A stretch of DNA of 59,541 bases, taken from contig NZ_BARF01000132.1 of assembly GCF_000367365.1 (NCBI RefSeq), positions 1-59,541 of the forward strand, given 5' to 3'. Made by a program: the position numbers and the translations under genes. Within the stretch, counting starts at the first letter, position 1, and the number at the start of each line of letters is the position of its first letter. Source of the stretch: Streptomyces prunicolor NBRC 13075. Its GTDB lineage: Bacteria > Actinomycetota > Actinomycetes > Streptomycetales > Streptomycetaceae. Positions 1 through 9,277 of this stretch are shown here, one piece after another. Below the pieces are notes generated by a model that had not been told where the DNA came from, did no database searches, and was given only the letters and a program-made list of their open reading frames with translations.

Positions 1-43
1 CCAACCGAGTCGGGTGGGCGGGTGGGCAAACAAACAAACGAAC

Positions 44-78
44 GGGCCCGCCCCCGGGAGCCGGGGGCGGGCCCTTTT
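44..78. terminator. Bidirectional intrinsic terminator beyond pstB
   Basis: A perfect 14-bp inverted repeat (arms 44-57 and 61-74, almost all G/C) with a 3-nt loop is followed on the plus strand by TTTT at 75-78. Read on the minus strand it is followed by a T-rich run (complement of 27-43). It lies about 60 nt past the pstB stop, so it probably ends the pst operon and also a plus-strand gene outside the window. Confidence 0.8.
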
Positions 79-136
79 CGTCCTCGCGGTGGCACCGCCA
101 TGCAGCACCGCGAGGGGTTCTTGAGGCGGCCGGGGT

Positions 137-913
137 CTAGCCGAAGCGGCCCGAGATGTAGTCCTCGGTGGCCTGGACCGACGGGTTGGAGAAGATGCGT
201 TCCGTGTCGTCGATCTCGATCAGCCGGCCGGGCTGGCCGACCGCCGCGAGGTTGAAGAAGGCCGTACGGTCCGAGACGCGCGCCGCCTGCTGCATGTTGT
301 GCGTCACGATGACGATCGTGAACCGTTCCTTCAGCTCGCCGATCAGGTCCTCGATGGCCAGGGTCGAGATGGGGTCGAGGGCCGAGCAGGGCTCGTCCAT
401 CAGCAGGACCTTCGGTTCCACCGCGATCGCCCGCGCGATGCACAGCCGCTGCTGCTGACCACCCGACAGACCCGAACCGGGCTTGTTCAGGCGGTCCTTG
501 ACCTCGTTCCAGAGGTTCGCGCCCTTGAGGGACTTCTCCACGACGTCGTTCAGCTCGCTCTTCTTGTACGAGCCGGCCAGCCGCAGCCCCGCCGCCACGT
601 TGTCGAAGATCGACATCGTGGGGAACGGGTTCGGGCGCTGGAAGACCATGCCGATCTCGCGGCGTACCGACACCGGGTCGATGCCGTGGCCGTAGAGGTC
701 CTCGTCGTCCAGGAGCACCTTGCCCTCGACCCGGCCGCCGGTCGTCACCTCGTGCATACGGTTGAGCGTGCGCAGGAACGTCGACTTGCCGCAGCCGGAG
801 GGGCCGATGAAGGCCGTCACCGAGCGGGGCTCGACCGTCATCGAGATGTCTTCGATTGCCTTGTGTGAGCCGTAGTAGGCGGTCAGCCCGCTTACGTCGA
901 TTCGCTTGGACAT
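137..913 (-). CDS. pstB: Phosphate ABC transporter ATP-binding protein PstB
   Basis: This 258-residue protein is the ATPase that powers phosphate uptake through the PstC/PstA channel on the cytoplasmic face of the membrane. The Walker A motif GPSGCGKST is near residue 37. The ABC signature LSGGQQQR, Walker B LLMDEPCSALD and the switch His in VTHN follow in the usual order. The length is normal for PstB. It is the last gene of the pstS-pstC-pstA-pstB run, 47 nt after pstA. A phoU gene, often the next gene in other bacteria, is not present here. Expression should follow the PHO box upstream of pstS. Confidence 0.98.
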   Translation of the reverse strand: MSKRIDVSGLTAYYGSHKAIEDISMTVEPRSVTAFIGPSGCGKSTFLRTLNRMHEVTTGGRVEGKVLLDDEDLYGHGIDPVSVRREIGMVFQRPNPFPTMSIFDNVAAGLRLAGSYKKSELNDVVEKSLKGANLWNEVKDRLNKPGSGLSGGQQQRLCIARAIAVEPKVLLMDEPCSALDPISTLAIEDLIGELKERFTIVIVTHNMQQAARVSDRTAFFNLAAVGQPGRLIEIDDTERIFSNPSVQATEDYISGRFG

Positions 914-960
914 GATTGCTTCACTTCCAGAGATTCAGATCGGTCGCTGAGTAGGTCGCG

Positions 961-2022
961 TCAGCGACCGGTCTTGGGGGCCTTCCAGCGGGCGATGCCG
1001 CGGGCCACCAGGTTGAGGATCATCACGAAGGCGATCAGCGTGAGGGACGCGGCCCAGGCACGGTCGTAGGCCGCACCGGAACCCGCGCTCTGCGCGAACT
1101 GCTGGTAGATGTACAGCGGCAGCGACGCCTGCGCACCCGAGAACGGGTCGTTGTTGATGAACGGGTTGCCGAACACCAGCAGCAGTACGGGCGCGGTCTC
1201 ACCGGCGATACGGGCCACCGACAGCATGATGCCGGTGGTGATGCCGCCGATCGCGGTCGGGAGGACCACCTTCAGGATCGTGCGCCACTTCGGGATGCCG
1301 AGGGCGAGGGAGGCCTCGCGCAGCTCGTTCGGGACGAGTTTCAGCATCTCCTCGGTGGAGCGGACCACGACCGGCATCATCAGGATGGCCAGGGCGCAGG
1401 AACCGGCGAAGCCGGAGGGTCCCAGGTCCCACATGAGCATCAGGGACAGGATGAACAGACCCGCGACGATCGACGGGATGCCGGTCATGACGTCGACGAA
1501 GAACGTGACCGACTTGGAGAGGGCGCCTGATCCGTACTCGACGAGGTAGATCGCGGTGAGCACACCGATCGGGGCGCCGATCAGGGTGGCGAGGCCGACC
1601 TGCTCCAGGCTGCCGATGATCGCGTGGTAGATACCGCCGCCGGGCTCGGTGTCGCCGACCACGCCCATCGAGTGGCTCAGGAAGTAGACGTCGAGGACCT
1701 TCACGCCGCGCGAGATCGTCGTCCACAGGAGCGAGACGAGCGGGACGACGGCGAGGAGGAAGGCGACCCAGACCAGGCTGGTCGCGATGCGGTCCTTGGC
1801 CTGGCGGGAGCCCTCGACGCGCGCTGCGATGACGTACGTACCGACGACGAAGAGGATCGCCGCGATCAGGCCCCACTGGATCTTGCTGTCGAGGCTGCCG
1901 ACCAGGCCGATGAGGACGGCCAGGACGATGGAGCCGCCGGCGATCGCGTACGGCGACCAGTTGGGGAGCGTGGCGCCCTGGAGGGTGCTCGTGGGCTTCT
2001 CGGCTGCGACTGCGTTGCTCAT
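961..2022 (-). CDS. pstA: Phosphate ABC transporter permease PstA
   Basis: This is a 353-residue inner-membrane permease of the Pst phosphate importer. I chose the ATG at 2022 (MSNAVAAEKPT) because it overlaps the pstC stop as ATGA, a normal coupling for this operon; the open frame continues further upstream but that part is pstC read in another frame. After an N-terminal region with extra membrane segments come the binding-protein-dependent transport domain and its EAA-type loop (EASLALGIPKWRTILKVVLP), which docks on PstB. It pairs with PstC to form the channel. Confidence 0.96.
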   Translation of the reverse strand: MSNAVAAEKPTSTLQGATLPNWSPYAIAGGSIVLAVLIGLVGSLDSKIQWGLIAAILFVVGTYVIAARVEGSRQAKDRIATSLVWVAFLLAVVPLVSLLWTTISRGVKVLDVYFLSHSMGVVGDTEPGGGIYHAIIGSLEQVGLATLIGAPIGVLTAIYLVEYGSGALSKSVTFFVDVMTGIPSIVAGLFILSLMLMWDLGPSGFAGSCALAILMMPVVVRSTEEMLKLVPNELREASLALGIPKWRTILKVVLPTAIGGITTGIMLSVARIAGETAPVLLLVFGNPFINNDPFSGAQASLPLYIYQQFAQSAGSGAAYDRAWAASLTLIAFVMILNLVARGIARWKAPKTGR

Positions 2023-3029
2023 GCGTTGGCCCCCGAGTACTCCGCGCGGCGGGCGATGATGAGCCGGGCCGCGCCGTTGACCAGCAAGGTGATGACGAAC
2101 AGGACCAGACCGGAGGCGATCAGCGCGTCCCGGCCGTCCGGGGTCGCCTCGCTGAACTTGCTGGCGATGTTCTGGGCGAAGGTGCCGCCGCCCGGGTTGA
2201 GCAGGCTGGCGTGGATGATGAAGTCCGGGGAGAGCACGGTGGCGACGGCCATCGTCTCGCCGAGCGCGCGGCCGAGGCCGAGCATCGAGGCGGAGATCAC
2301 GCCGGAGCGGCCGAAGGGGATCACCGCCATGCGGATGACCTCCCAGCGGGTGGCGCCGAGGGCGAGGGCCGCCTCTTCGATCATCTGCGGGGCCTGGCGG
2401 AAGACCTCGCGGCTCACGTTGGTGATGATCGGCAGGATCATGATCGCGAGCAGGATGCCGACGGTGAGCATCGAGCGGGGGGCACCCTCGTCCCAGGAGA
2501 AGATCCCGGTCCAGCCGAAGAAGTCGTTCAGCCAGCCGAAGAGCCCGACCATGTGCGGCACGAGGATCAGGGCGCCCCACAGGCCGTACACGATGGACGG
2601 TACGGCGGCCAGCAGGTCGATGACGTACGAGACCGGGCCGCGGAGCTTGCGCGGGGCGTAGTGCGTGGTGAAGAGGGCGATGGCGACCGCGATCGGGACC
2701 GCGATGACCATGGCGATGATCGAGGACACCACCGTGCCGAACGCCAGGACGGCGATGCCGAACTTGGGCGGCAGCAGGTTGGTGTTCCACTCGAAGGTGG
2801 TGAGGAAGTTCGCGTGGTCCTTGCTGATCGCGAGCGAGGCGCGATAGGTGAGGAAGACCGCGATCGCGGCCATGATCACCAACAGCAGGATGCCCGACCC
2901 GCGGGAGAGACCGAGGAAGATCCGGTCACCGGGTCGGGTGGCGCCGCGTGCGGTGCGCTGCTGCGCGGCGGCGAAGGGCTCGGGGGTGGGAGGCGGTGCC
3001 TCTTCGGGGTTCTTGGTCGATATGTCCAT
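2019..3029 (-). CDS. pstC: Phosphate ABC transporter permease PstC
   Basis: This 336-residue permease is the partner of PstA in the phosphate channel. It has a cytoplasmic Pro-rich N-terminus (PEEAPPPTPEP), a first membrane segment near residues 45-65, and the transport domain with the coupling loop EEAALALGATRWEVIRMAVI. The length fits the family. It lies 108 nt downstream of pstS, separated by a strong hairpin at 3095-3130, and overlaps pstA by 4 nt. Confidence 0.97.
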   Translation of the reverse strand: MDISTKNPEEAPPPTPEPFAAAQQRTARGATRPGDRIFLGLSRGSGILLLVIMAAIAVFLTYRASLAISKDHANFLTTFEWNTNLLPPKFGIAVLAFGTVVSSIIAMVIAVPIAVAIALFTTHYAPRKLRGPVSYVIDLLAAVPSIVYGLWGALILVPHMVGLFGWLNDFFGWTGIFSWDEGAPRSMLTVGILLAIMILPIITNVSREVFRQAPQMIEEAALALGATRWEVIRMAVIPFGRSGVISASMLGLGRALGETMAVATVLSPDFIIHASLLNPGGGTFAQNIASKFSEATPDGRDALIASGLVLFVITLLVNGAARLIIARRAEYSGANA

Positions 3030-3094
3030 CAGGATTCTCCGGTCTGCGGGTCCACACGTGCTGTGTGCGGTCCGTGGCGGCGGTGCACCGGACG

Positions 3095-3130
3095 GTGCGG
3101 CCGGGTCCCTGGTCCGGGACCCGGCCGCAC
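3095..3130 (-). terminator. Hairpin between pstS and pstC (attenuator)
   Basis: Arms 3095-3109 and 3116-3130 form a perfect 15-bp inverted repeat with a 6-nt loop, 7 nt past the pstS stop. There is no T-run on the minus strand after it. It probably works as a partial terminator or as a 3' stabiliser that leaves more pstS than pstCAB message. That fits the usual excess of binding protein over permease, but it is an inference. Confidence 0.7.
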
Positions 3131-3137
3131 ACTCGGA

Positions 3138-4262
3138 TTAGCTCAGGCCCGCGATGGTGCTGCGGACCTTGGTGATGATCGCGTCGGGGATCGGCGCGTA
3201 GTCGATGGTGCTGAGCAGCTTCTGGCCGTCCTCGCTGGCGATGTAGGTGAGGAACGCCTTCGTGGCGGGCAGCGTGGCGGCCTTGTTGCCCTTGTCGCAG
3301 ACGATCTCGTACGTCACCAGGGTGATCGGGTACGCGCCCTCGGCCTTGGTCTTGTAGTCCAGCTTCAGCGTCAGGTCCGAGCCGGTGCCGACGACCTGGG
3401 CGGCGGCGATGTCCTTGGTGGCGCTCTCGGTGCTGGGCGCGACCGGGGCGGCGGCACCGGTGTTGATGCTGACGGCCTTGACGCCGTCACCGACGTAGGA
3501 GAGCTCGAAGTAGCCGATGGCGCCGGAGGTCTGCTTGACCCCCGCGGCCACGCCCGCGGAGCCGGCCGCCGACTGGCCGCCCTTGCCCTGCCAGGCCTTG
3601 CCGCCGGAGTACTTCCAGTTGTCCGGGGTGGTGGCGATCAGGTACTTGGTGAAGTTGTCCGTGGTGCCGGACTCGTCCGAGCGGTGGAACGCCTGGATCT
3701 TGAGGTCGGGCAGCGTGGCGGACGGGTTCAGCTTCTTGATCGCCGCGTCGTTCCACTTGGTGATCTTGCTGTCGAAGATCTTGGCGAGCGTCGGGGCGTC
3801 CAGGACCAGGTTGTCGACACCCGGGACGTTGTAGCCGAGCGCGATCGGGCCGCCGACCATCGGGAGGTCGATGCCCTGGCCGCCGGAGCAGACCTGCTTG
3901 GAGGCGGTGACCTCTTCGGGCTTCAGCGCGGAGTCGGAACCGGCGAAGGCCAGCTGACCCTGGTTGAAGGAGGTGACACCTGCGCCGGAGCCGCCACCCT
4001 TGTAGTTGATCTGGACGCCACAGGCCTGGCTGAACGCCTTGACCCACGCGTCGATCGCGTTCTTCTGCGCGGACGAGCCGTCGGCGAGCAGCTGACCCTT
4101 GGCGTTGTCGCACTTGATCGAGCTGGCGTTGGCCGACGAGGAGCTGGTGCCGGTCGCCGTGCCGCCGTTGTCGTCCGAGCCGCACGCCGTGAGGGCCAGG
4201 GCGCCGGAGACGGCGAGAGCACCGAGGGTGAGGGCCCGCCGGTTCATGCGCTGAAGCTTCAC
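3138..4262 (-). CDS. pstS: Phosphate-binding lipoprotein PstS
   Basis: This 374-residue extracellular lipoprotein captures phosphate and hands it to PstC/PstA. It has a positively charged start (MKLQRMNRR), a hydrophobic segment and a lipobox LTAC at about residues 24-27. A Ser-rich linker (GTSSSSANASS) follows, then the periplasmic-binding fold. Phosphate-pocket segments are visible: ADGSSAQ, FAGSDSAL and SDESGTTDNF. A second Met at residue 6 (codon starting at 4247) is a possible start. It is the first gene of the pst operon, under a PHO box at 4382-4425. Confidence 0.98.
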   Translation of the reverse strand: MKLQRMNRRALTLGALAVSGALALTACGSDDNGGTATGTSSSSANASSIKCDNAKGQLLADGSSAQKNAIDAWVKAFSQACGVQINYKGGGSGAGVTSFNQGQLAFAGSDSALKPEEVTASKQVCSGGQGIDLPMVGGPIALGYNVPGVDNLVLDAPTLAKIFDSKITKWNDAAIKKLNPSATLPDLKIQAFHRSDESGTTDNFTKYLIATTPDNWKYSGGKAWQGKGGQSAAGSAGVAAGVKQTSGAIGYFELSYVGDGVKAVSINTGAAAPVAPSTESATKDIAAAQVVGTGSDLTLKLDYKTKAEGAYPITLVTYEIVCDKGNKAATLPATKAFLTYIASEDGQKLLSTIDYAPIPDAIITKVRSTIAGLS

Positions 4263-4381
4263 TTGAAAGTGTTCCTTCCGAGAGCCGCCGTCCTGAATTA
4301 CGGCGGCGTGCGAAGACGTGGGTGACGCGGGTGCGACCCCCAGGTCGCGGCTCGCATCGCGTAAGGCCGAAAGTAGGCAGA

Positions 4382-4425
4382 TCAGGTGAAGGCGCCTATG
4401 GGCATAAGTGAACGGAGGGTGAACC
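4382..4425 (-). promoter_or_regulatory. PHO box (four 11-nt direct-repeat units) upstream of pstS
   Basis: On the minus strand four contiguous 11-nt units occupy 4415-4425, 4404-4414, 4393-4403 and 4382-4392. They read GGTTCACCCTC, CGTTCACTTAT, GCCCATAGGCG and CCTTCACCTGA. Units 1, 2 and 4 carry the TTCA core of the Streptomyces PhoP consensus; unit 3 is degenerate. The array ends about 120 nt before the pstS start. The rest of the 420-nt gap (4263-4682) holds the pstS leader and the unmarked promoter of the plus-strand gene at 4683; I see no gene in it. Confidence 0.92.
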
Positions 4426-4682
4426 CCTGTGGGCGGTGCGGTTAGGTCACGGAACGCTCACGTCGAGGACACGGGCTGATCCCGGACTATGCCAGGCGTA
4501 GAGCGGTCTTCAGCGGGTCCACGAGGGGGCGTTACCCCGGCCGGGTGAGGGACCTGCTCCGGCCCCCCGTTCGCAACGTAACGCGAGGTGGGCGGCACGG
4601 CACCCGCGGGACGGCGGGCGTATTTCGGTGGCCTCGCGGTGTCATGGGCACGTAGGTTCACGGCGTCCCAGGAGGTGAGGCC

Positions 4683-5312
4683 GTGGCCACGTACGGCACG
4701 CTGTTGATTCCGCTGCCGCTCGACCGGGCGGTCCCCGTTCTGCGCGAGGTCTGTGCGGCCGCCTACGCGGCGCCCGCCGGGCCGGGGTTCTGCCTCGTCC
4801 ATCCGGACCGGTTCCTCGACGGCAACGGTGTCTTCTCGCTCGCCGGGCCGGTCAGCGCCGCCTTGGGCGTTCCGGTGCTGGCCGCCTTCCAGTACGACGG
4901 CGACCGGCTGGAGCTGGAGGTCTGGCGGGACGGAGTCCGTGCCTACCGCTACGACTCCTCGCCGTACGACCGGGACGACAAGCCCGCCGACGGCAGACCC
5001 ACGGACGCGGACCCCGCCGCGTTCCTGGACTTCGCCGCCGGTCCCGTGGACGGGTACGGGCTGGCCTGCGCGCTCGCGGACACCCCGCTCGACGAGAGGG
5101 ACATGGACGTCGACGGGGAGCCGGGGTACGTCTGGGCGCAGGACCTGCACTGGGACGTGCTGGCGGCGCTCGGACACCCGGGCCAGGTGAGCGCCCGCGC
5201 ACAGCGGGACCACTGCCACTTCGAGCGCGCGCCGCGGATACTCGCGGAGCTGCTGGCGAGCGGAGAGCTCGTCGTCGTCGGCAAGGCCGAAAGCCGCGAG
5301 GACACCCCCTAG
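4683..5312 (+). CDS. Conserved hypothetical protein, unknown function
   Basis: I do not recognise this 209-residue protein. It starts at GTG, preceded by a strong AGGAGGTGAGG ribosome site. It has no signal peptide or membrane segment. It is acidic, with a middle part rich in Asp and Pro (DRDDKPADGRPTDADPAAF) and a C-terminal stretch with an HCHFERAP motif. It sits between the PHO box region and the convergent Nudix gene, whose stop is only 13 nt away. A role tied to phosphate starvation is possible from position alone. Confidence 0.75.
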   Translation: MATYGTLLIPLPLDRAVPVLREVCAAAYAAPAGPGFCLVHPDRFLDGNGVFSLAGPVSAALGVPVLAAFQYDGDRLELEVWRDGVRAYRYDSSPYDRDDKPADGRPTDADPAAFLDFAAGPVDGYGLACALADTPLDERDMDVDGEPGYVWAQDLHWDVLAALGHPGQVSARAQRDHCHFERAPRILAELLASGELVVVGKAESREDTP

Positions 5313-5324
5313 CCGAGCCGAGCC

Positions 5325-5765
5325 TCAGTCGAGAGGGTCCTCGTCCGTGCCGACCGCGATGAGGACGAGGGAGATCAGGTCGCGGTCCCGCTCGTGGGTG
5401 AGTCGGCGGTGGGCCTCGGCCGGCCGGAGCCAGCGCAGCGTGTTCACCTCGTCGTTGGGCGCGAAGGCTCCGCCGGTCGCCTCGGCCGCCCAGTAGCGGA
5501 CCTCTTTGGGCCGCCCGTGATGGTCGACGTAATGGGCGGACGGGAGTCTCGTCCCCAGCCGGCACGTGTAGCCGGTTTCCTCCAGGACCTCGCGGCGGGC
5601 CGCGTCCTCGAAGGTCTCGCCGCGCTTGAGCTTGCCCTTGGGCCACGACCAGTCGTCCCACTTGGGCCGGTGGACCAGCGCCAGTTCGAGCCCTCCGGCG
5701 GGCCGGTGGCGCCACAGGACGCAGCCCGCTGCCTGGACGGTGGTGTCGTGCGTGGAGGAAGTCAC
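5325..5765 (-). CDS. Nudix hydrolase (MutT-like)
   Basis: This 146-residue protein carries a perfect Nudix box: G, five residues, E, seven residues, REVLEETGY, within the stretch starting PKGKLKRGE near residue 43. Nudix enzymes cleave nucleoside diphosphates linked to another group. Actinobacterial relatives often have an added phosphatase domain, but this one is Nudix only. It is third in a minus-strand run ppk, CHAD, Nudix, 40 nt after the CHAD gene, so a role in polyphosphate or diphosphate housekeeping is plausible. The exact substrate cannot be told from sequence. Confidence 0.9.
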   Translation of the reverse strand: MTSSTHDTTVQAAGCVLWRHRPAGGLELALVHRPKWDDWSWPKGKLKRGETFEDAARREVLEETGYTCRLGTRLPSAHYVDHHGRPKEVRYWAAEATGGAFAPNDEVNTLRWLRPAEAHRRLTHERDRDLISLVLIAVGTDEDPLD

Positions 5766-5805
5766 TGGTCGTTCACCGTCTCCTCTGCGTGGGTGGCGCG
5801 GGGCG

Positions 5806-6918
5806 TCAGAGCGTGCCCACCGCCTGTTTCTGCCAGGACTGCTGGAAGGCGAAGCGGGCCGCCTCCACCTCGTGGCGCTGGTCGGCGTGCAGGACTCCGA
5901 GTGCGTACGCGGTCGCCGGGGCGATGCGGGGGGTGCGGGCCGCCGAGGCCGCCGCCGCCGCTGCCTCGGAGGCGTCCCGGTGGAGGTTGAGGGCCTGGCC
6001 GGCCGTGAGGAGTCGTACGTCCAAGGGGGCGCCGTTCCCGTGCAGGACCTCGCCGGCGTAGCGGTGCAGGCGCAGCAGCAGGCGGACCTGGTGCCAGGGG
6101 CCGTCCTGGGGGTGCGGGGCGGGGTCGGGGGAGAGGCCGTGGATCAGCGCCTCCGCGTTATAGGGGTGCCCGGCGGTGATCAGCGGCAGTGCGGTGACCG
6201 CGTCGGTGAGGCGCTCCCCGGCGGCGGCGGCCAGCGGGCGCAGGTCGGACATGGCGGCGGCCGGGGTCAGCGGGACCTCGCTGGCCAGTACGGCGACCTT
6301 GTCGGCTACGGCGTGGAAGCGGGAGGAGCCGAGGGCCTGGAGGGCGGTGGAGTGGGCCCGGGTCCGGGCCAGGGTGAGCTGGCGCTCCAGCAGGGCGCCC
6401 GCCTTGGCCGCGCCCACGGTGAGGTTGCCGCGATCGGCGGTGGGGGTGGCCGGTCCGCGGGTGCCGACGGCCGTGCCGGGTCCCGGGACGCCCCGGCCCG
6501 CGCCGGTGACCCGGCCGCCCACCGCCGAGGCCGCCGACTGGGCGGGGAACGCCGCCGAGCCCGACAGCCGGTGCAGGGCGAGCAGCAGCCGTTCGAGCCG
6601 GGCCGCGCAGGCGTGTTCCAGGGCCAACGTGCCGGACAGCCACGCCAGTTCGGGGCGCATCTCCTCGGACCAGTCGGCGTCCAGCAGTGGACGGAAGGTG
6701 TGCAGGCTGCCGCTGATCCGGCGGGCCGAGTGGCGCAGGGCGCGCGCCGCGTCGACGGAATCCTCCGTGCCGTTCTGGCCGCTGCCACTGCCGGTCTCCC
6801 GGTGCAGCCGCAGGGCGCGGAGGAACTCCGTGGCCTGTCCGCGCAGGTAGCCCGCGAGGGCGTCACCTGGCACGGCTCGGGCCGTGGGATCCGTCGGGTC
6901 AAGGTGTTGCTGTGCCAC
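5806..6918 (-). CDS. CHAD domain protein
   Basis: This 370-residue protein reads as a CHAD (conserved histidine alpha-helical) domain, a helical family that binds polyphosphate. Family-like stretches include ALRHSARRISGSLHTFRPLL, WLSGTLALEHACAARLERLL and a C-terminal region with conserved His and Arg. The start is GTG at 6918, which places it 20 nt inside the end of ppk, so the two are translationally coupled. CHAD proteins commonly neighbour polyphosphate kinase genes and gather on polyphosphate granules; that role is family knowledge, not visible here. Confidence 0.88.
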   Translation of the reverse strand: MAQQHLDPTDPTARAVPGDALAGYLRGQATEFLRALRLHRETGSGSGQNGTEDSVDAARALRHSARRISGSLHTFRPLLDADWSEEMRPELAWLSGTLALEHACAARLERLLLALHRLSGSAAFPAQSAASAVGGRVTGAGRGVPGPGTAVGTRGPATPTADRGNLTVGAAKAGALLERQLTLARTRAHSTALQALGSSRFHAVADKVAVLASEVPLTPAAAMSDLRPLAAAAGERLTDAVTALPLITAGHPYNAEALIHGLSPDPAPHPQDGPWHQVRLLLRLHRYAGEVLHGNGAPLDVRLLTAGQALNLHRDASEAAAAAASAARTPRIAPATAYALGVLHADQRHEVEAARFAFQQSWQKQAVGTL

Positions 6919-9259
6919 GCCGGCGCCTCCGGGCGTCTATGAGCATCTCCTGGACGTTGCGCAGGGGTTGGCCTTCCGCGTCGGTCGCGTGCCGGGTCCA
7001 CTCGCCGTCCGGGCCCAGGTGCCAGGAGGACGTGGTGTCCGACATGCCGGTTTCCAGCAGCCGGCTGATCGTGGCGCGGTGGGCCGGGTCGGTGACCCTG
7101 ACGAGGGCCTCGATCCGTCGGTCGAGGTTGCGGTGCATCATGTCGGCGCTGCCGATCCACACCTCGGGCTCGCCTCCGTTGCCGAAGCCGAAGACGCGGG
7201 AGTGTTCGAGGAAGCGGCCGAGGATGGACCGTACGCGGATGTTCTCGGACAGGCCGGGGACGCCGGGCCGTACCGCGCAGATGCCGCGGACCCACACGTC
7301 GACCGTGACGCCCGCCTGGGACGCGCGGTAGAGCGAGTCGATGATCGCCTCGTCCACCATCGAGTTGACCTTGATGCGGATGAACGCGGGGCGTCCGGCA
7401 CGGTGGTGCTGGACCTCCTTGTTGATCCGGGCGATCAGGCCGTCGCGCAGGGACTTGGGGGCGACCAGCAGGCGGCGGTAGGTCTCGCGGCGTGAGTAGC
7501 CGGACAGCCGGTTGAAGAGGTCCGAGAGGTCGGCGCCGACCTGCGGGTCCGCGGTCAGCAGGCCCAGGTCCTCGTAGAGGCGGGCCGTCTTCGGGTGGTA
7601 GTTGCCGGTGCCGACGTGGCTGTAGCGGCGGAGCGTGTCGCCTTCCTGGCGGACCACGAGCGACAGCTTGCAGTGGGTCTTGAGTCCGACCAGGCCGTAG
7701 ACGACATGGCAGCCCGCCTCTTCCAGCTTGCGCGCCCACTTGATGTTGGCGTGCTCGTCGAAGCGGGCCTTGATCTCGACCAGGACGAGGACCTGCTTGC
7801 CGGCCTCGGCCGCCTCTATCAGCGCGTCGACGATCGGGGAGTCGCCCGAGGTGCGGTACAGGGTCTGCTTGATCGCGAGGACGTCGTCGTCGTTCGCCGC
7901 CTGCTCCAGGAACCGCTGCACGGACGTGGAGAACGAGTCGTACGGGTGGTGCAGCAGCACGTCCCGGTTGCGCAGGGCGCCGAAGATGTCGGGCGCGGAC
8001 GCGGTTTCGACCTCGGCGAGGTCGCGCTGGGTGCCCGCGATGAACTTGGCGTACTTCAGCTCGGGCCGGTCCAGGCCGCCGATCCGGAACAGTCCGGTCA
8101 GGTCGAGCGGGCCCGGCAGCGGGTACACCTCGGCCTCGCTGATCTTCAGCTCGCGCACCAGCAGGTCGAGCACCTCGCGGTCGATGGACTCCTCGACCTC
8201 CAGGCGCACCGGCGGCCCGAAGCGGCGCCGCATGAGCTCCTTCTCCAGCGCCTGGAGCAGGTTCTCCGCGTCGTCCTCCTCGACCTCGAGGTCCTCGTTG
8301 CGGGTCAGCCGGAACGCGTGGTGCTCCAGGATCTCCATGCCCGGGAAGAGTTCTTCCAGATGGGCGGCGATCACGTCCTCCAGCGGGACGTACCGGCCCG
8401 GCGAGGACTCCAGGAAGCGGGAGAGCAGCGGCGGCACCTTGACGCGCGCGAAGTGGCGATGGCCGGTGACCGGGTTCCGTACGACGACCGCGAGGTTCAG
8501 CGAGAGGCCCGAGATGTACGGGAAGGGGTGCGCGGGGTCGACCGCCAGCGGGGTCAGCACCGGGAAGATCTGGTGCCGGAACAGCGTGAAGAGGCGGGCC
8601 TGCTCCTTCTCCGTCAGCTCGTTCCAGCGGACCAGGTGGATGCCCTCCTCCGCCAGCGCCGGGGCGATGTCCTCGTGGTAGCAGGCGGCGTGCCGGGCCA
8701 TCAGCTCGCGCGAGCGGGCCCAGATCATCTCCAGCACCTCGCGCGGCTGGAGGCCGGACGCGGAGCGGGTGGCGACACCGGTGGCGATACGGCGCTTGAG
8801 GCCGGCCACCCGGACCATGAAGAACTCGTCCAGGTTGCTGGCGAAGATCGCGAGGAAGTTCGCCCGCTCCAGCAGGGGCGTGTTCGGGTCCTCGGCCAGC
8901 TCCAGGACCCGCTCGTTGAACGCGAGCCAGCTGCGCTCCCGGTCCAGGAAGCGGCCCTGCGGAAGCTGGGGCCCGTCGTACGGCGACTCCTCGTACTCGT
9001 CGAGGTCGGCGTCGATGTCGGGTTCCAGATCGGAGACCGCCGCCGACACGGTGTGCGGGCGGTGGGCGGCTATGGAGCCCACGGAGGGCTGCGCGTGCTG
9101 GACCTGGGCCTGGGCGTTGGGCTGGCTGCTCATGTGCCCATTGTTCCGCGCCACCGGCGATACGGGCGCGTCGGACAGCGCCGGAAGGAGCGGGAGGGCG
9201 TCCCCGTTCCTCCCGTTCACCCCGGGAGGTGGCGAAGGCTCTGGCACGACGGGCGTCAT
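6899..9259 (-). CDS. ppk: Polyphosphate kinase 1
   Basis: This 786-residue enzyme makes polyphosphate from ATP and can run in reverse. After a non-conserved N-terminal extension the N domain begins at FLDRERSWLAFNERVLELA, followed by ASNLDEFFMVRVAGLKRR. The phospholipase-D-like catalytic part shows KTHCKLSLVVR and YSHVGTGNYHPKTARLYED, which carry the His and Lys of the active site, then GSADMMHRNLDRRIE. I used the ATG at 9259. An ATG at 9133 (MSSQPNAQ) gives 744 residues and may be the true start, because a Pho-like site lies close upstream of 9259. The CHAD gene overlaps its end. Confidence 0.96.
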   Translation of the reverse strand: MTPVVPEPSPPPGVNGRNGDALPLLPALSDAPVSPVARNNGHMSSQPNAQAQVQHAQPSVGSIAAHRPHTVSAAVSDLEPDIDADLDEYEESPYDGPQLPQGRFLDRERSWLAFNERVLELAEDPNTPLLERANFLAIFASNLDEFFMVRVAGLKRRIATGVATRSASGLQPREVLEMIWARSRELMARHAACYHEDIAPALAEEGIHLVRWNELTEKEQARLFTLFRHQIFPVLTPLAVDPAHPFPYISGLSLNLAVVVRNPVTGHRHFARVKVPPLLSRFLESSPGRYVPLEDVIAAHLEELFPGMEILEHHAFRLTRNEDLEVEEDDAENLLQALEKELMRRRFGPPVRLEVEESIDREVLDLLVRELKISEAEVYPLPGPLDLTGLFRIGGLDRPELKYAKFIAGTQRDLAEVETASAPDIFGALRNRDVLLHHPYDSFSTSVQRFLEQAANDDDVLAIKQTLYRTSGDSPIVDALIEAAEAGKQVLVLVEIKARFDEHANIKWARKLEEAGCHVVYGLVGLKTHCKLSLVVRQEGDTLRRYSHVGTGNYHPKTARLYEDLGLLTADPQVGADLSDLFNRLSGYSRRETYRRLLVAPKSLRDGLIARINKEVQHHRAGRPAFIRIKVNSMVDEAIIDSLYRASQAGVTVDVWVRGICAVRPGVPGLSENIRVRSILGRFLEHSRVFGFGNGGEPEVWIGSADMMHRNLDRRIEALVRVTDPAHRATISRLLETGMSDTTSSWHLGPDGEWTRHATDAEGQPLRNVQEMLIDARRRRRGTATP

Positions 9260-9277
9260 TCGCCGAGCGTCGCAAGC

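Noticed and set aside
961..2790. A 609-codon open frame extending pstA upstream
   Set aside because: The upstream part is pstC read in another frame and is Arg/Pro/His-rich without membrane character; the ATG at 2022 overlaps pstC as expected.
2211..4325. A long plus-strand open frame opposite pstS and pstC
   Set aside because: Its composition (Gly, Asp, Arg and Val runs) is what the opposite strand of GC-rich genes gives; it lies wholly opposite clear pst genes.
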